Positions 38,184 through 47,421 of a DNA stretch of 64,000 nt are shown piece by piece. This stretch comes from Rhizobium sp. Q54 (GTDB taxonomy: Bacteria; Pseudomonadota; Alphaproteobacteria; Micropepsales; Micropepsaceae): contig CAMCWK010000016.1 in NCBI GenBank assembly GCA_945882615.1, forward strand, positions 1 through 64,000, given 5' to 3'. The notes below the pieces were generated by a model. It was not told where the DNA came from and ran no database searches. It worked only from the letters and a program-made list of their open reading frames with translations. The stretch's first letter is position 1. Every line of letters begins with the position of its first letter. The translations under genes were made by a program, and so were the position numbers.

Positions 38184-39608
38184 ATGACTCCATGGATTCG
38201 CTGGACCGCCGAGACCGCGCCAGCCGAACCGGCCTGGCGCTGGTTGGCGCAATGTCTGGGGATGCCGGCGCTGCTGGCCACGCCTGCCCGTCCGCGGTCG
38301 GAGATGACGTTGCCTCCCTCGCGCCTTTCCGAGCCGGCGCGGCAGAAACTTGCTGCGCTGCTCGGCGAAGGCCTGCGCCTGGATGATGAAGCGCGCATCG
38401 CTCATATCGCCCAAACGGATGCCGCCAGCTTGCTCCGCCTGCGCAGCGCCGATCTCTCCCACGCGCCTGATGCAGCCCTGTATCCCCGCACCGAAGCCGA
38501 AGTTCTGGCGATGCTGCAAGTCTGCGCCCAAGCCGGCATTGCGGTGGGAAACGGGAAAACCAGACACTCCGCCCGTGTGACCTGCGACCTCAGCGGCATG
38601 AGCGAGATCCTGTCGCTGGATGCCGTTTCCGGTCTGGCCCAGGTCCAGGCGGGCATCACCAGTGCGGAACTGGCGCGCCAGCTCGCGGCGCGCGGGATGG
38701 ACTTCGGTCCGGCGGAGTTTTCCAGCCTCGGCCGCTGGATCGCGCGGGGCATCGGTACGGACGACGTCATGGATGTGTGCGTGGCGACGCCGCAGGGCTT
38801 GGTCCCATCGAGTGCTCTGCCGGTGTCGCCGGTCAGTTTTGGTATCGTCACCGCAGCCACCTTGCGCATCCGTGCCGCACCCGCCAGCACGCTGCATCTG
38901 GACTATCTGTTTCCCGACTTTGCCAGCGGGCTTGCCGCCATGCGCGAGACCGGGCGAGAAAGCGTGGCCTGCGCCTCCCTGCGACTGTCAGATGCCGAGG
39001 AAACACGCTTCCACCGCCGCCTGGCAGCCATGACGCAAGCGCCAACGTTGCTGCAGCAGATGACAGAAATGGTTCGCGGGCTGCACCGGCTTGAAGATGC
39101 CGCGGCGGCGCTCCGCATCACCCTCAGCGGCCGGACGGCGGATGTGGAAATTTCGCGCCAGCGTTTTTCCGCCCTGGCCAAAAAACTCGGCGCGCAGGCA
39201 TGGGAAGCACCCCCGCCACCAGATTACCGCCCGCTGCTGCTGGATCGCGGCGTCACGGTGGACAGGATCGGCGCCAGCGTCAGCTGGTCGAACCTGCCGG
39301 TATTGTACGCCGCCTTGCGCACCGCATTGGATCAGGCCATGCGCCTCCACGCTCCGCGCGCGGGCGCCCATGGCCGGGTGCTGACGCATGTCACGGACGT
39401 CCGCCACGACGGCGCGGCGCTGGTTTGCACTTTCCTCTTTCCGCGTGCGCTCAACGGCGATGTGGCGCAGGCCCAAGCCGTCCGCCAAGCCGCACTGGAC
39501 GTTCTGAAAGCGCAAATGCGCAATGACGGCGTGCCGGATTCGGACTTGCGCCGCGCGATCAGGGACGTTCTCGACCCTAACGCCATTCTGACTTCGGACC
39601 AGCCTTAA
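38184..39608 (+). CDS. FAD-binding oxidase, alkylglycerone-phosphate synthase-like, divergent
   Basis: Resembles VAO/PCMH flavoproteins, closest in layout to alkyl-DHAP synthase. YPRTEAEVLAMLQVCAQAG begins the FAD domain and DFGPAEFSSLGRWIARGIG matches the PDSxxFSTLGGWxATRASG segment. The pyrophosphate-binding loop that normally reads GGGTS is degraded to VGNGKTRHS, so FAD binding may be altered. The central substrate domain and the C-terminal HGRVLTHV segment resemble the HHG-type active-site region. 474 residues, somewhat short. The function is inferred from fold and neighbours only. Confidence 0.65.
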   Translation: MTPWIRWTAETAPAEPAWRWLAQCLGMPALLATPARPRSEMTLPPSRLSEPARQKLAALLGEGLRLDDEARIAHIAQTDAASLLRLRSADLSHAPDAALYPRTEAEVLAMLQVCAQAGIAVGNGKTRHSARVTCDLSGMSEILSLDAVSGLAQVQAGITSAELARQLAARGMDFGPAEFSSLGRWIARGIGTDDVMDVCVATPQGLVPSSALPVSPVSFGIVTAATLRIRAAPASTLHLDYLFPDFASGLAAMRETGRESVACASLRLSDAEETRFHRRLAAMTQAPTLLQQMTEMVRGLHRLEDAAAALRITLSGRTADVEISRQRFSALAKKLGAQAWEAPPPPDYRPLLLDRGVTVDRIGASVSWSNLPVLYAALRTALDQAMRLHAPRAGAHGRVLTHVTDVRHDGAALVCTFLFPRALNGDVAQAQAVRQAALDVLKAQMRNDGVPDSDLRRAIRDVLDPNAILTSDQP

Positions 39609-40546
39609 GCGGCGTCCAGGGCTTCGCGCACCGCTTTGGCGGCGCGCGCGACCGCGTCATGGGCCTGGGGCAGCACCGTCTGCAGGTAGATGAAGCAATG
39701 CACCATGTCGGCATAATCGGCGATGGTGACCTTCACCCCGGCGGCGCGCAGTTTTTCCGCATAGGCCAGGCCTTCATCATGCAGCGGGTCATAGCCCGCC
39801 AGCATCACATAGGCCGGCGGCAGGCCGGAAAAATCCTTGCCGCGCAATGGTGACACCCGGGGCGAATTGCGGTCGGCTTCCGGCGGCAGATAGAGCGAAT
39901 GAAAATATTCTATGGCGCGGCGTTCCAGGAAATAGCCCACCGCGAATTCGTTGAGCGAGGATGTGTCGCCGCCGATCTGGGTATTGGGGAACATTAGCAG
40001 CTGGCTGGCGATCTTGATGCCGCCCTTTTCCTTCAGGATCTGAGTCAGGATCGCCGCCAGCATGGCGCCGGCGCTGTCACCGCCCAGCGCGATGCACCCC
40101 GCATCCACGCCCAGCGCGCTGGCATTGGCTTCGATCCACTGCACACTGGCCAGGGCATCGTCCAGCGCCGCGGGATAGACATGCTCCGGCGCCAGGCGGT
40201 AATCGACCGCGATTACTTTGAAGCCACCCTCTGCCGCCAGCAACCGACAGAGGCCATCATGACTTTCCAGACTGCCGGCGACGAAACCGCCGCCGTGGAA
40301 AAAGATCAGCGCCGACAAGGGACCGCTGGCCGCGACGGGCGCATAGGCCCGCGCGCGAATTTCGCCGCCCGGACCAGGAATGGTGAAATTGTCGATTTTG
40401 CCGACCGGGACATCCTTGGGGGCGGTCAGTTGCATCATGCCGGCAAAAGCCTGACGCGTGATTGCGGGTGGCACATCCCACGCCTTGGGGCGCGGGATCG
40501 CGGCGGCCTTGTCGAGAAAGGCTTTCACCTGGGGATCGAGCGGCAT
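39605..40546 (-). CDS. Alpha/beta hydrolase (hormone-sensitive lipase-type esterase)
   Basis: Carboxylesterase of family IV. The oxyanion motif HGGGFVAGS, the HSL-type DYRLAPEHVYPAAL segment and the nucleophile elbow GGDSAGAML are intact. Asp and His of the triad are likely in GYDPLHDEG and MVHCFIY. 313 residues, no signal peptide. Its 3' end overlaps the flavoprotein gene by 4 bases, tail to tail. Natural substrate unknown; short-chain esters are typical of the family. Confidence 0.88.
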   Translation of the reverse strand: MPLDPQVKAFLDKAAAIPRPKAWDVPPAITRQAFAGMMQLTAPKDVPVGKIDNFTIPGPGGEIRARAYAPVAASGPLSALIFFHGGGFVAGSLESHDGLCRLLAAEGGFKVIAVDYRLAPEHVYPAALDDALASVQWIEANASALGVDAGCIALGGDSAGAMLAAILTQILKEKGGIKIASQLLMFPNTQIGGDTSSLNEFAVGYFLERRAIEYFHSLYLPPEADRNSPRVSPLRGKDFSGLPPAYVMLAGYDPLHDEGLAYAEKLRAAGVKVTIADYADMVHCFIYLQTVLPQAHDAVARAAKAVREALDAA

Positions 40547-40600
40547 GAAAGGTCCTGCGGATGCGCATGACCATGCTAGCCCATTTCGCCGGGCTTTAGA

Positions 40601-40813
40601 CTAGTGAATGGAGATGCGTCCCTCGGGATCGACGCGGCCCGAATGGATGTCGCCCAAAAGAACCAGCATCACGAACCAGAACTGGGCCCGTTCATGGGCG
40701 CCTTCCGCTTCCAGGGTCATGACGGCGCGGCTGGCATAATCGGAGGCCGCCGGACCATGCTCCGCTGCAAGGTCCCCCGCCAAACGATAAAGGTCTCCGG
40801 TCGTCATCGGCAT
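40601..40813 (-). CDS. Small conserved-looking hypothetical protein
   Basis: About 70 residues, MPMTTGDLYRLAGDLAAEHG, then SRAVMTLEAEGAHERAQFWF and a C-terminal GRISIH. Helical and soluble by composition. The pattern of a short helical protein with EAEGxxxRAxFW feels familiar from unnamed alphaproteobacterial proteins, but I do not recognise a family. The start is uncertain: the frame is open to 40876, and ATGs lie at 40813 and 40807, none with a strong ribosome binding site. It diverges from coaBC. Confidence 0.5.
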   Translation of the reverse strand: MPMTTGDLYRLAGDLAAEHGPAASDYASRAVMTLEAEGAHERAQFWFVMLVLLGDIHSGRVDPEGRISIH

Positions 40814-40891
40814 GCGCAAAGCATGACAGCGCCACATGAATGCAGGCTTAACCGTCAATTTAACGCGTGAATTCAATTGGTTATCAGAGAA

Positions 40892-40921
40892 TTACACTTG
40901 CCTCACGTGATTTGCTATATA
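40892..40921 (+). promoter_or_regulatory. Possible coaBC promoter
   Basis: TTACAC (40892-40897), 18-base spacer containing the palindrome TCACGTGA (40903-40910), then TATATA (40916-40921). About 28 bases separate the -10 from the GTG start. The palindrome between the hexamers could be a regulator site. Confidence 0.4.
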
Positions 40922-40948
40922 CCCCATTCAACTCAGCGTGGATTTTTC

Positions 40949-42145
40949 GTGCGCGGCAAAAGCGTTCTTCTGATCATCGGTGGCGGCATTGCGGCTTACA
41001 AGGCGCTTGAGCTGGTGCGCCGCCTCGCCGAGCGGGGCGTGAAGACACGCGCCATCCTCACCAAGGCGGGCGCGGAATTTGTCACGCCGCTGTCACTCTC
41101 GGCCCTGACCGGCGAAAAAATCTATTCCGATCTGTTCAGCCTGACCGACGAGGCCGAGATGGGTCATATCCAGCTGTCGCGCAGCGCCGATCTGGTGGTG
41201 GTCGCCCCGGCCACCGCCGACCTGATGGCCAAGATGGCGAACGGCCTGGCCAATGATCTGGCCTCCACCGCCCTGCTGGCGACCGACAAGCCGGTACTGA
41301 TGGCGCCCGCGATGAATGTGCGCATGTGGCAAAGCGCTTCGGTGACGCGCAATCGCGATATCCTTGCGAAGGACGGCGTGCTGTTTGTCGGCCCCAATGA
41401 CGGCGAAATGGCCTGCGGCGAATTCGGACCGGGCCGCATAGCCGAGCCGCTGGAGATCGTCGCCGCCATCGAAAGCGCGCTGGCCGTCGAAGGCCCGCTG
41501 GCGGGCATCCGCGCGCTGGTAACCGCCGGCCCCACCCGCGAGCCTGTCGATCCGGTGCGCTTTCTCGCCAACCATTCCAGTGGCAAGCAGGGCTATGCCA
41601 TCGCCGATGCGCTGGCGCGGGCCGGTGCCGACACGACATTGATCTCCGGTCCCGTCTCGCTGGCCGCGCCCCAGGGCGTCAGGCTACAGCGCGTCACCAC
41701 CGCGCGCGAAATGCTGGCGGCCTGCGAAGCCGCCCTGCCCGCCGACGTGCTGGTGATGGCGGCTGCCGTAGCCGACTGGCGGCCCGACGTCGCCGCCAAC
41801 AGCAAGATCAAGAAATCCACGGACCGCGTCGTGCCGCTGATCAAGCTGGTGGAAAATCCCGACATACTGGCGACCCTGTCCGCCCATGCGGCGCGCCCAC
41901 GGCTGGTGATCGGTTTTGCCGCCGAAACCGATGATGTGGTGTCCAACGCTGTGGCCAAACGCACGCGCAAGGGCGCGGACTGGATCATCGCCAATGACGT
42001 GTCAGGCGATGTGATGGGCGGCGAGCGCAATCGGGTGCATCTGATCAGCGAGGCCGGCATCGAAGACTGGCCCGACATGACCAAGAATGAAGTGGGCACG
42101 CGGCTGGCCGCGCGCATAGCGCAAAAGCTCAAAGGGGCGGCATGA
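40949..42145 (+). CDS. coaBC: Bifunctional phosphopantothenoylcysteine synthetase/decarboxylase
   Basis: Two consecutive steps of coenzyme A synthesis. The N-terminal CoaC flavin domain has [31 protein letters not shown] and the [13 protein letters not shown] active-site loop. The C-terminal CoaB domain has [30 protein letters not shown] and GFAAETDDV. The GTG at 40949 gives (V)[12 protein letters not shown], the normal N-terminus and 398 residues; the open frame upstream would overlap the probable promoter. The stop overlaps dut by 4 bases. Confidence 0.94.
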   Translation: MRGKSVLLIIGGGIAAYKALELVRRLAERGVKTRAILTKAGAEFVTPLSLSALTGEKIYSDLFSLTDEAEMGHIQLSRSADLVVVAPATADLMAKMANGLANDLASTALLATDKPVLMAPAMNVRMWQSASVTRNRDILAKDGVLFVGPNDGEMACGEFGPGRIAEPLEIVAAIESALAVEGPLAGIRALVTAGPTREPVDPVRFLANHSSGKQGYAIADALARAGADTTLISGPVSLAAPQGVRLQRVTTAREMLAACEAALPADVLVMAAAVADWRPDVAANSKIKKSTDRVVPLIKLVENPDILATLSAHAARPRLVIGFAAETDDVVSNAVAKRTRKGADWIIANDVSGDVMGGERNRVHLISEAGIEDWPDMTKNEVGTRLAARIAQKLKGAA

Positions 42146-42594
42146 AAGTCGGGATCAAGAAGCTTGCAAACGGGGCGGATCTGCCCCTGCCCCATTACGC
42201 CACGCCGGGTTCGGCGGGCCTCGACCTGCTGGCTGCCATCGACAGCGAAATCGCACTGGCGCCCGGCGCGCGCATGGCAGTGGCCACCGGCATCGCCATC
42301 GAATTGCCGCTGGGCGTGGAAGCACAGGTGCGGCCGCGTTCGGGCCTGGCGCTCAATCACGGCATCACCTGCCTGAATTCGCCCGGCACCATCGACAGCG
42401 ACTATCGCGGCGAGATCAAGGCCATCCTGATCAACCACAGCGACACAGTGTTCACGATCACCCGCGGCATGAAGATCGCCCAGATGGTGATTGCCCGCCA
42501 TGAACAGGCGGAGCTGGTCGAAGTGGAAGGCCTGAGCGAAAGCGCGCGCGGCGCGGGCGGGTTCGGCTCCACCGGCATGACGGCCAAAGTCTGA
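42142..42594 (+). CDS. dut: dUTP diphosphatase
   Basis: Trimeric dUTPase that hydrolyses dUTP to dUMP. All five motifs are visible: [39 protein letters not shown] and the P-loop-like GAGGFGSTG at the C-terminus. 150 residues. It overlaps coaBC (ATGA) and shares a base with the Rrf2 regulator start (TGATG). Confidence 0.96.
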   Translation: MKVGIKKLANGADLPLPHYATPGSAGLDLLAAIDSEIALAPGARMAVATGIAIELPLGVEAQVRPRSGLALNHGITCLNSPGTIDSDYRGEIKAILINHSDTVFTITRGMKIAQMVIARHEQAELVEVEGLSESARGAGGFGSTGMTAKV

Positions 42595-43043
42595 TGTTGA
42601 AGCTTTCGCGCAAAACGCTCTTGGCGCTGGAGGCGGTGATCGACATCGCCTTCAATGCCCGGCCCGAGCCAGTGCAGGCCAAGGAAATCACCGCCCGTCA
42701 GGGCGTGCCACAGCGCTATCTGGAGCAGGTGATGCAACAATTGGTGCGCGCCGGCATTCTCAAAGGTGTGCGGGGCCCGCGCGGCGGCTATCGCCTGGCA
42801 CGCGAGCGGCGCCGGATTTCCGTGGGTGACGTGGTGCGGGTGGCGGAAAGCATCGAGGACGACGAGGAAAAGCACACACCCCGCTCCGACCTGGGCCAGC
42901 GCATTGTCGCGCCCTTTGTTGTCACCCTGCAGGACGAATTGATGACGCGGCTGGATTCGGTCTCCATCGAAGACCTGTGCCAGCGGGCGCGTCACGCCGG
43001 CGTCGAAGCCGGCGCCGAAAACAGCGCGGATTTCACCATTTAA
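42594..43043 (+). CDS. Rrf2-family transcriptional regulator
   Basis: Winged-helix regulator of 149 residues. [18 protein letters not shown] begins the [24 protein letters not shown] is the recognition region and [14 protein letters not shown] the wing. The three-Cys Fe-S cluster of IscR is absent; only one Cys is visible, in EDLCQRAR, so it is more CymR-like. cysK follows after 11 bases with an AAGGAG site, so this regulator probably senses sulfur or cysteine status and controls its own operon; that is inference from context. Confidence 0.88.
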   Translation: MLKLSRKTLLALEAVIDIAFNARPEPVQAKEITARQGVPQRYLEQVMQQLVRAGILKGVRGPRGGYRLARERRRISVGDVVRVAESIEDDEEKHTPRSDLGQRIVAPFVVTLQDELMTRLDSVSIEDLCQRARHAGVEAGAENSADFTI

Positions 43044-43054
43044 GGAGCTTCGTT

Positions 43055-44014
43055 ATGGAACAGGGCAAGCCGGGACGCGGACGCATCTATGACTCCATCA
43101 CCCAGACCATCGGCGACACGCCGCTGGTCCGTATCAAGCGGATGCCCGCCGAGGCCGGTGCCAAGGCCGACATCCTGCTGAAGCTGGAATTCTTCAACCC
43201 GATCTCCTCAGTCAAGGATCGCATCGGGGTCAGCATGATCGAGGCCCTGGAAAAGCAGGGCATCATCTCGCCCGGCAAGACCACCCTGATCGAGCCGACC
43301 AGCGGCAATACCGGTATCGCGCTGGCCTTTGTTGCCGCCGCCAAGGGCTACAAGCTGATCCTGGTGATGCCCGAATCCATGTCGCTGGAACGGCGCAAGA
43401 TGCTGATGATCCTGGGGGCGCAGATCGAGCTAACCGAGGCCGCCAAGGGCATGAAGGGCGCCATCGCCCGCGCCCATGAGCTGGTGGCCGAACATCCCGG
43501 CGCGGTGATCCCGCAACAGTTCGAGAACCCCGCCAATCCGGAAATTCACCGCCAGACCACGGCGGAAGAAATCTGGAACGACACGCAAGGAAAGGTCGAT
43601 ATCGTGATCAGCGGCATTGGCACCGGCGGCACCATCACCGGCGTCGGCCAGGTGCTGAAGGCCAAAAAGCCATCGGTGCAGATGATCGCGCTGGAGCCGG
43701 AAGACAGTCCCGTCCTGTCGGGCGGCGCGCCGGGTCCGCACAAAATTCAGGGCATCGGCGCCGGGTTCGTGCCCGCCATCCTGGACCGCAAGGTGATTGA
43801 CGAGGTCATCACCATTTCCAACGAAACCGCGCTGGCGACGGCGCGCAAGGCGGCGCAGCTGGAAGGCATTCCGGTCGGCATCTCGTCTGGTGCGGCGATC
43901 GCGGCGGCGCTGGAAGTGGGCGCGCGTCCCGAGAATGCCGGCAAGACCATCGTGGCGATCATCCCGTCATTCGCGGAACGCTATTTGTCCACGGCGCTGT
44001 TTGAGGGGTTATGA
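43055..44014 (+). CDS. cysK: Cysteine synthase A (O-acetylserine sulfhydrylase)
   Basis: PLP enzyme making cysteine from O-acetylserine and sulfide. The PLP lysine lies in [15 protein letters not shown], and [31 protein letters not shown] and [12 protein letters not shown] are the phosphate and substrate loops. The start [14 protein letters not shown] follows AAGGAG; the open frame upstream belongs to the Rrf2 gene in another frame. 319 residues. Confidence 0.95.
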   Translation: MEQGKPGRGRIYDSITQTIGDTPLVRIKRMPAEAGAKADILLKLEFFNPISSVKDRIGVSMIEALEKQGIISPGKTTLIEPTSGNTGIALAFVAAAKGYKLILVMPESMSLERRKMLMILGAQIELTEAAKGMKGAIARAHELVAEHPGAVIPQQFENPANPEIHRQTTAEEIWNDTQGKVDIVISGIGTGGTITGVGQVLKAKKPSVQMIALEPEDSPVLSGGAPGPHKIQGIGAGFVPAILDRKVIDEVITISNETALATARKAAQLEGIPVGISSGAAIAAALEVGARPENAGKTIVAIIPSFAERYLSTALFEGL

Positions 44015-44047
44015 GCGGCCTGTCATATTGTTCCCCAAAATGACAGG

Positions 44048-44106
44048 CGAAATGGTCCAGTGGACCATTTCGAGCGAATAACGCCGCGAGCATGGGCGAG
44101 CGGCGG
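44048..44106 (-). repeat. Palindromic repeat, family 1, copy C
   Basis: Perfect 12-bp inverted repeat CGAAATGGTCCA and TGGACCATTTCG around one base (44048-44072), followed on the plus strand by the inverted head GCCGCGAGCATGGGCGAGCGG. Same element as copies A and B in the opposite orientation, in the cysK 3' gap. Confidence 0.75.
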
Positions 44107-44114
44107 GTGGTGCG

Positions 44115-44303
44115 CTAATTCACTCTGATGGTATTCAGCGAACCCAGCACACCAAACGCCTGCAGCAGCCAGATCACCACCGCGATCACCACCACCGCAT
44201 TGAGGATGGACTTAATCTTGCTGTCCATGGGGATGTAGGTGTTGACCAGCCACAGCAGCACGCCAACGACAATCAGAACGACGACAATGGTAACAAGCGA
44301 CAT
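44115..44303 (-). CDS. Small two-helix membrane protein (Thivi_2564-like)
   Basis: 62 residues, MSLVTIVVVLIVVGVLLWLV, then a short hydrophilic turn NTYIPMDSKIKSILN and a second hydrophobic helix VVVIAVVIWLLQAFGVLG. The layout, including YIPMDxKIKxILN between two helices, matches the small family named after Thivi_2564. Function unknown. The start used is the internal ATG; the frame is open 10 codons further upstream. Confidence 0.8.
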   Translation of the reverse strand: MSLVTIVVVLIVVGVLLWLVNTYIPMDSKIKSILNAVVVIAVVIWLLQAFGVLGSLNTIRVN

Positions 44304-44366
44304 GAAAATCTCCCGTAAAATCTGGCTAGGCAACGGCCAGCCGCGCGGGAAGTTCCCTCAACGCCT

Positions 44367-45155
44367 CTAAATCAGGCTTGCCAAAAGGTCCGGGCGATCG
44401 GTGCAGATCGCGTCCAGCCCCTTCAGGCGCTCCATCTCCACCATGCTGTTCACGGTCCAGGCCCCGACTTTCAGGCCTTTCGACCGCGCATAAGCAACGC
44501 TTTGCGGGCTGGCATCGGAATAATGGGGAAACCAGCCCTGCCCATCCGCCTCCGCGATGGCGTCGATCACCGGGCGTGCATCGCCATGCAGCCTGTCCGT
44601 GGTGAACCAGCAAGGCGCGCCGCGCTGGCGGATGCGCGCCAGCGCCCGCCAGTCGAAGCCGACAAAGATCACGCCGGACCGAAAGTCAGCGCCCGCCACC
44701 ACATCATAAGCCGCGTCCGCCAGGACCACGGGATCGGCGCTGTCGGCGCTGGCGTCGCATTTCAGCTCCACGAGCAGGTCGAAGGCGCGCGGCGCACCCT
44801 GTGCCAGCCCGATCACCTCTTCCAGTGTGGGTACAGAGCTTTGGACCGGATGCAGCAATGGATGCCGATGTGCATAGGCGCCGCCCGGCTGCGGTTGACC
44901 GACATCGAAGGCCCGCAACTCGGCCAGGGACAGGTCTTTGATGCGGGGTCCGGGTTCGGTCAGCCACGCGCCATCCTTGCGCGCCATACCCGCCATCAGG
45001 CGAAAATCGTGATGCACCACCACCACGCCATCGCGCGACAATTGCACATCCAGCTCGGCGCCATCGCAGCCGCTGGCAATGGCATCGGCAAAGGCCGCCA
45101 GCGTGTTTTCCGGCCACAGCGCCGCGCCGCCGCGATGGGCAATGTTGAGGGTCAT
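44367..45155 (-). CDS. glpQ: Glycerophosphodiester phosphodiesterase
   Basis: Cytosolic GDPD (no signal peptide) releasing glycerol 3-phosphate from glycerophosphodiesters. The family signature is at the N-terminus: NIAHRGGAALWPENTLAAF, then GAELDVQLSRDGVVVVHHD, with the His, Glu and Asp metal ligands. 262 residues. Its start overlaps the TPR-methyltransferase stop by 4 bases. Its product would feed GlpD encoded elsewhere in the window. UgpQ is an equally good name. Confidence 0.88.
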   Translation of the reverse strand: MTLNIAHRGGAALWPENTLAAFADAIASGCDGAELDVQLSRDGVVVVHHDFRLMAGMARKDGAWLTEPGPRIKDLSLAELRAFDVGQPQPGGAYAHRHPLLHPVQSSVPTLEEVIGLAQGAPRAFDLLVELKCDASADSADPVVLADAAYDVVAGADFRSGVIFVGFDWRALARIRQRGAPCWFTTDRLHGDARPVIDAIAEADGQGWFPHYSDASPQSVAYARSKGLKVGAWTVNSMVEMERLKGLDAICTDRPDLLASLI

Positions 45156-47317
45156 GCCGCTTTCTGCACCCAGAATTGATACATGCCGGCGAAGGTGTCG
45201 GGATTGTCCCGCTCAAATTCCTGCCAGTGCTCCAGATCGGTGGCGGCCGGATCGTCCGCAAAGCGCTGGCGATAGGCCGCCAGCACATCGTCATCGACAG
45301 AAAAGCCGAGCAGGACCAAACCATGATCGTCAAGAAACTGGCCGATGCCCGCCAAGGTCAGATGATGCTCCTGCACATGGAACAGCAGATCGCGGCAGGT
45401 GCTGGTGGTAAAGAAATCCGCGCAAGCCAGCAGGACCTCGCGCTGGTCGCTGGTTTCCAGCAGGTGCTGGCGTTCCCGGCGGACATCATCGGCGCTCTGG
45501 CCCGTAATACGCGGCAGATTCCGGCGCGCCACTTCGCTGTAAAAACCCAGCAGCATCACCCCGCCCGGACGCAGCAGGGACAACAGCACCCGCCAGCCGG
45601 CAAGCGGATCGGCCAGATGATGCAGCACACCGACGGCCTCAATCAGGTCAAAGCGGCGGTCGAGGCTGCCTAGCGCCAAGAGATCGGCCTGGGCATATTC
45701 GATTTCCAGTCCCATCTCGCGGGACTTGCGCGTGGCATGGGCCAGGCTGTTCAGACTGAGATCCACGGCCAAAGTGTGCGCGCCGGTGAATTTCTGTGTT
45801 GTCTCGATGGCATTGCGCCCGGTGCCACAGCCGGCGATCAGGATATCGACACCCGCGCCGGCGCTGACGGGCGCGAGCTTCGCATAGGGGAAGGCCTGCC
45901 TAAGATAAAAGGTCAGGTCTTGCGCCTCCGCTGTCCCGGCCCTGACCCATCGCGGATAGGGATTTTCTTCATATTGAGCCTGAACTGCCTGCGAGCCCGC
46001 ATCTGTAATCTCCGTCAGGCGCGCAATACTGGTGCGCAGGTATTGCTCGTCCTCGGGCTCCCGAATCTGCTGTGTGAGAATGGCCTCGACAGCGTCCGGC
46101 CACGACCTTTCGAGCAGCCGACGGGCCGATGGAAGTGCCCCCAGCGGGAAATAGGCTGCCACCGCGATCAGCCATGCCGCCGGGACGGGTGGGCCCGTTT
46201 CGACGGCCGAAATCATCTTGTCGCGCAGCTCGCGCGCTTGCGCGATCTCGTCTTCGTCATGGCCAAAAACATATTCATTGATAAAGCACTGCTGGGCCAA
46301 CGCACTATAAAAATCCAATGCGCCGGGCTCGTTTCCGTCCATCACGTCGCGAAGGAAATCGCGGCGCGACGCCGTCAGACGCTTCTCCAGTTCGATTTCC
46401 AAGTTCGGCGTCAAACGCAGCAAGGCATGAAGCAAGGTATCACCGGTAAGATCGCCTGCATGTTTGACGGCATCCGCACTGACGCGCGCCAGATCGCCGG
46501 GCCGATCCCAACCTTCCGTGAGAGCGCGCAGCAGCCAGGGACGCAACACCTCAGCTTCACTGGCAAAACGCAGATCCCTGACGCACTGGACAAACAGTCT
46601 TCGGCTTTGCGGCATTTCCTCCAGCGTCAGACCGCGCAGCGCCGCCTCCAGTGCGCGTCTGCGATCGCCCTGCGCCAGATGCGCCAGGGCGAGGTTGCTC
46701 AAAACCTCGGGCTGGGCGGGGTGAATTTCCAGAGACCGCGTCAGGCAGGAAACCGCTTCGACCGGCTTTGCCATCGACCGCAGCACGATGCCGAGATTGC
46801 CGTGCGCAGTTGGCAGGTGCGGCGCCAGGGCGATCGCCTGGCGATAGCACTGCGCCGCTTCTTCCCACTGGCCCTGCTGCATCAGCAGCACGCCCAGATT
46901 GTTGTGAATGTCCGGCTGGCCAGGATCGAGTTTCAGCGCAACGCGGCTGGCGGCAACCGCCTCGTCCATTTGGCCCAACGCGGCCAGCGCCAGTCCCAGA
47001 TGCAGATGATAGGGCGCGGCCACCGCACGCTGCGCAATTGCCTTGCGGATAAGTTCCACGGCAGATGCCGGCTGCCCCGCCTGATAGGCGATCACACCCA
47101 ACCGGTGCAGGCTGTCGGCATGGCGGGGTTCCATCGTCAGCACGCGGCGATAAAGCGTCTGCGCCTCCGCAAGGCGTCCCGCATGATGGAACTGCACCGC
47201 ACGGGCGAAAGTCTCCGGCACGCTCGCTGCGGAGGGCGCAGTCTTGCCGGCGCGGCGCTGCTTGCGGTTCACAACCTGCTCCCAACGGCGGAGAAGAAGG
47301 GCCTTATCTTGCCCCAT
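45152..47317 (-). CDS. TPR protein fused to a class I SAM-dependent methyltransferase
   Basis: About 720 residues. Residues ~35-250 hold at least five TPR units (for example ADSLHRLGVIAYQAGQPASA, DIHNNLGVLLMQQGQWEEAA, PTAHGNLGIVLRSMAKPVEA). A helical linker follows. The C-terminal methyltransferase has VDILIAGCGTGRNAIETTQKF (motif I), LAVDLSLNSLAHA and FDLIEAVGVLHHLADP. Such fusions often modify proteins or glycans held by the TPRs; the substrate is unknown. The start is the ATG at 47317 after AAAAGAAGAAAA; a TTG at 47341 is the alternative. Confidence 0.82.
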   Translation of the reverse strand: MGQDKALLLRRWEQVVNRKQRRAGKTAPSAASVPETFARAVQFHHAGRLAEAQTLYRRVLTMEPRHADSLHRLGVIAYQAGQPASAVELIRKAIAQRAVAAPYHLHLGLALAALGQMDEAVAASRVALKLDPGQPDIHNNLGVLLMQQGQWEEAAQCYRQAIALAPHLPTAHGNLGIVLRSMAKPVEAVSCLTRSLEIHPAQPEVLSNLALAHLAQGDRRRALEAALRGLTLEEMPQSRRLFVQCVRDLRFASEAEVLRPWLLRALTEGWDRPGDLARVSADAVKHAGDLTGDTLLHALLRLTPNLEIELEKRLTASRRDFLRDVMDGNEPGALDFYSALAQQCFINEYVFGHDEDEIAQARELRDKMISAVETGPPVPAAWLIAVAAYFPLGALPSARRLLERSWPDAVEAILTQQIREPEDEQYLRTSIARLTEITDAGSQAVQAQYEENPYPRWVRAGTAEAQDLTFYLRQAFPYAKLAPVSAGAGVDILIAGCGTGRNAIETTQKFTGAHTLAVDLSLNSLAHATRKSREMGLEIEYAQADLLALGSLDRRFDLIEAVGVLHHLADPLAGWRVLLSLLRPGGVMLLGFYSEVARRNLPRITGQSADDVRRERQHLLETSDQREVLLACADFFTTSTCRDLLFHVQEHHLTLAGIGQFLDDHGLVLLGFSVDDDVLAAYRQRFADDPAATDLEHWQEFERDNPDTFAGMYQFWVQKAA

Positions 47318-47421
47318 TTTTCTTCTTTTATAGGACGGCAATCACACTGCGCAAAGGCCGGGAAGTCCGCTATACCCTCCGCCCCATTCGCATCTTTCGC
47401 CAGAAAACACCGCAGTTTGAC

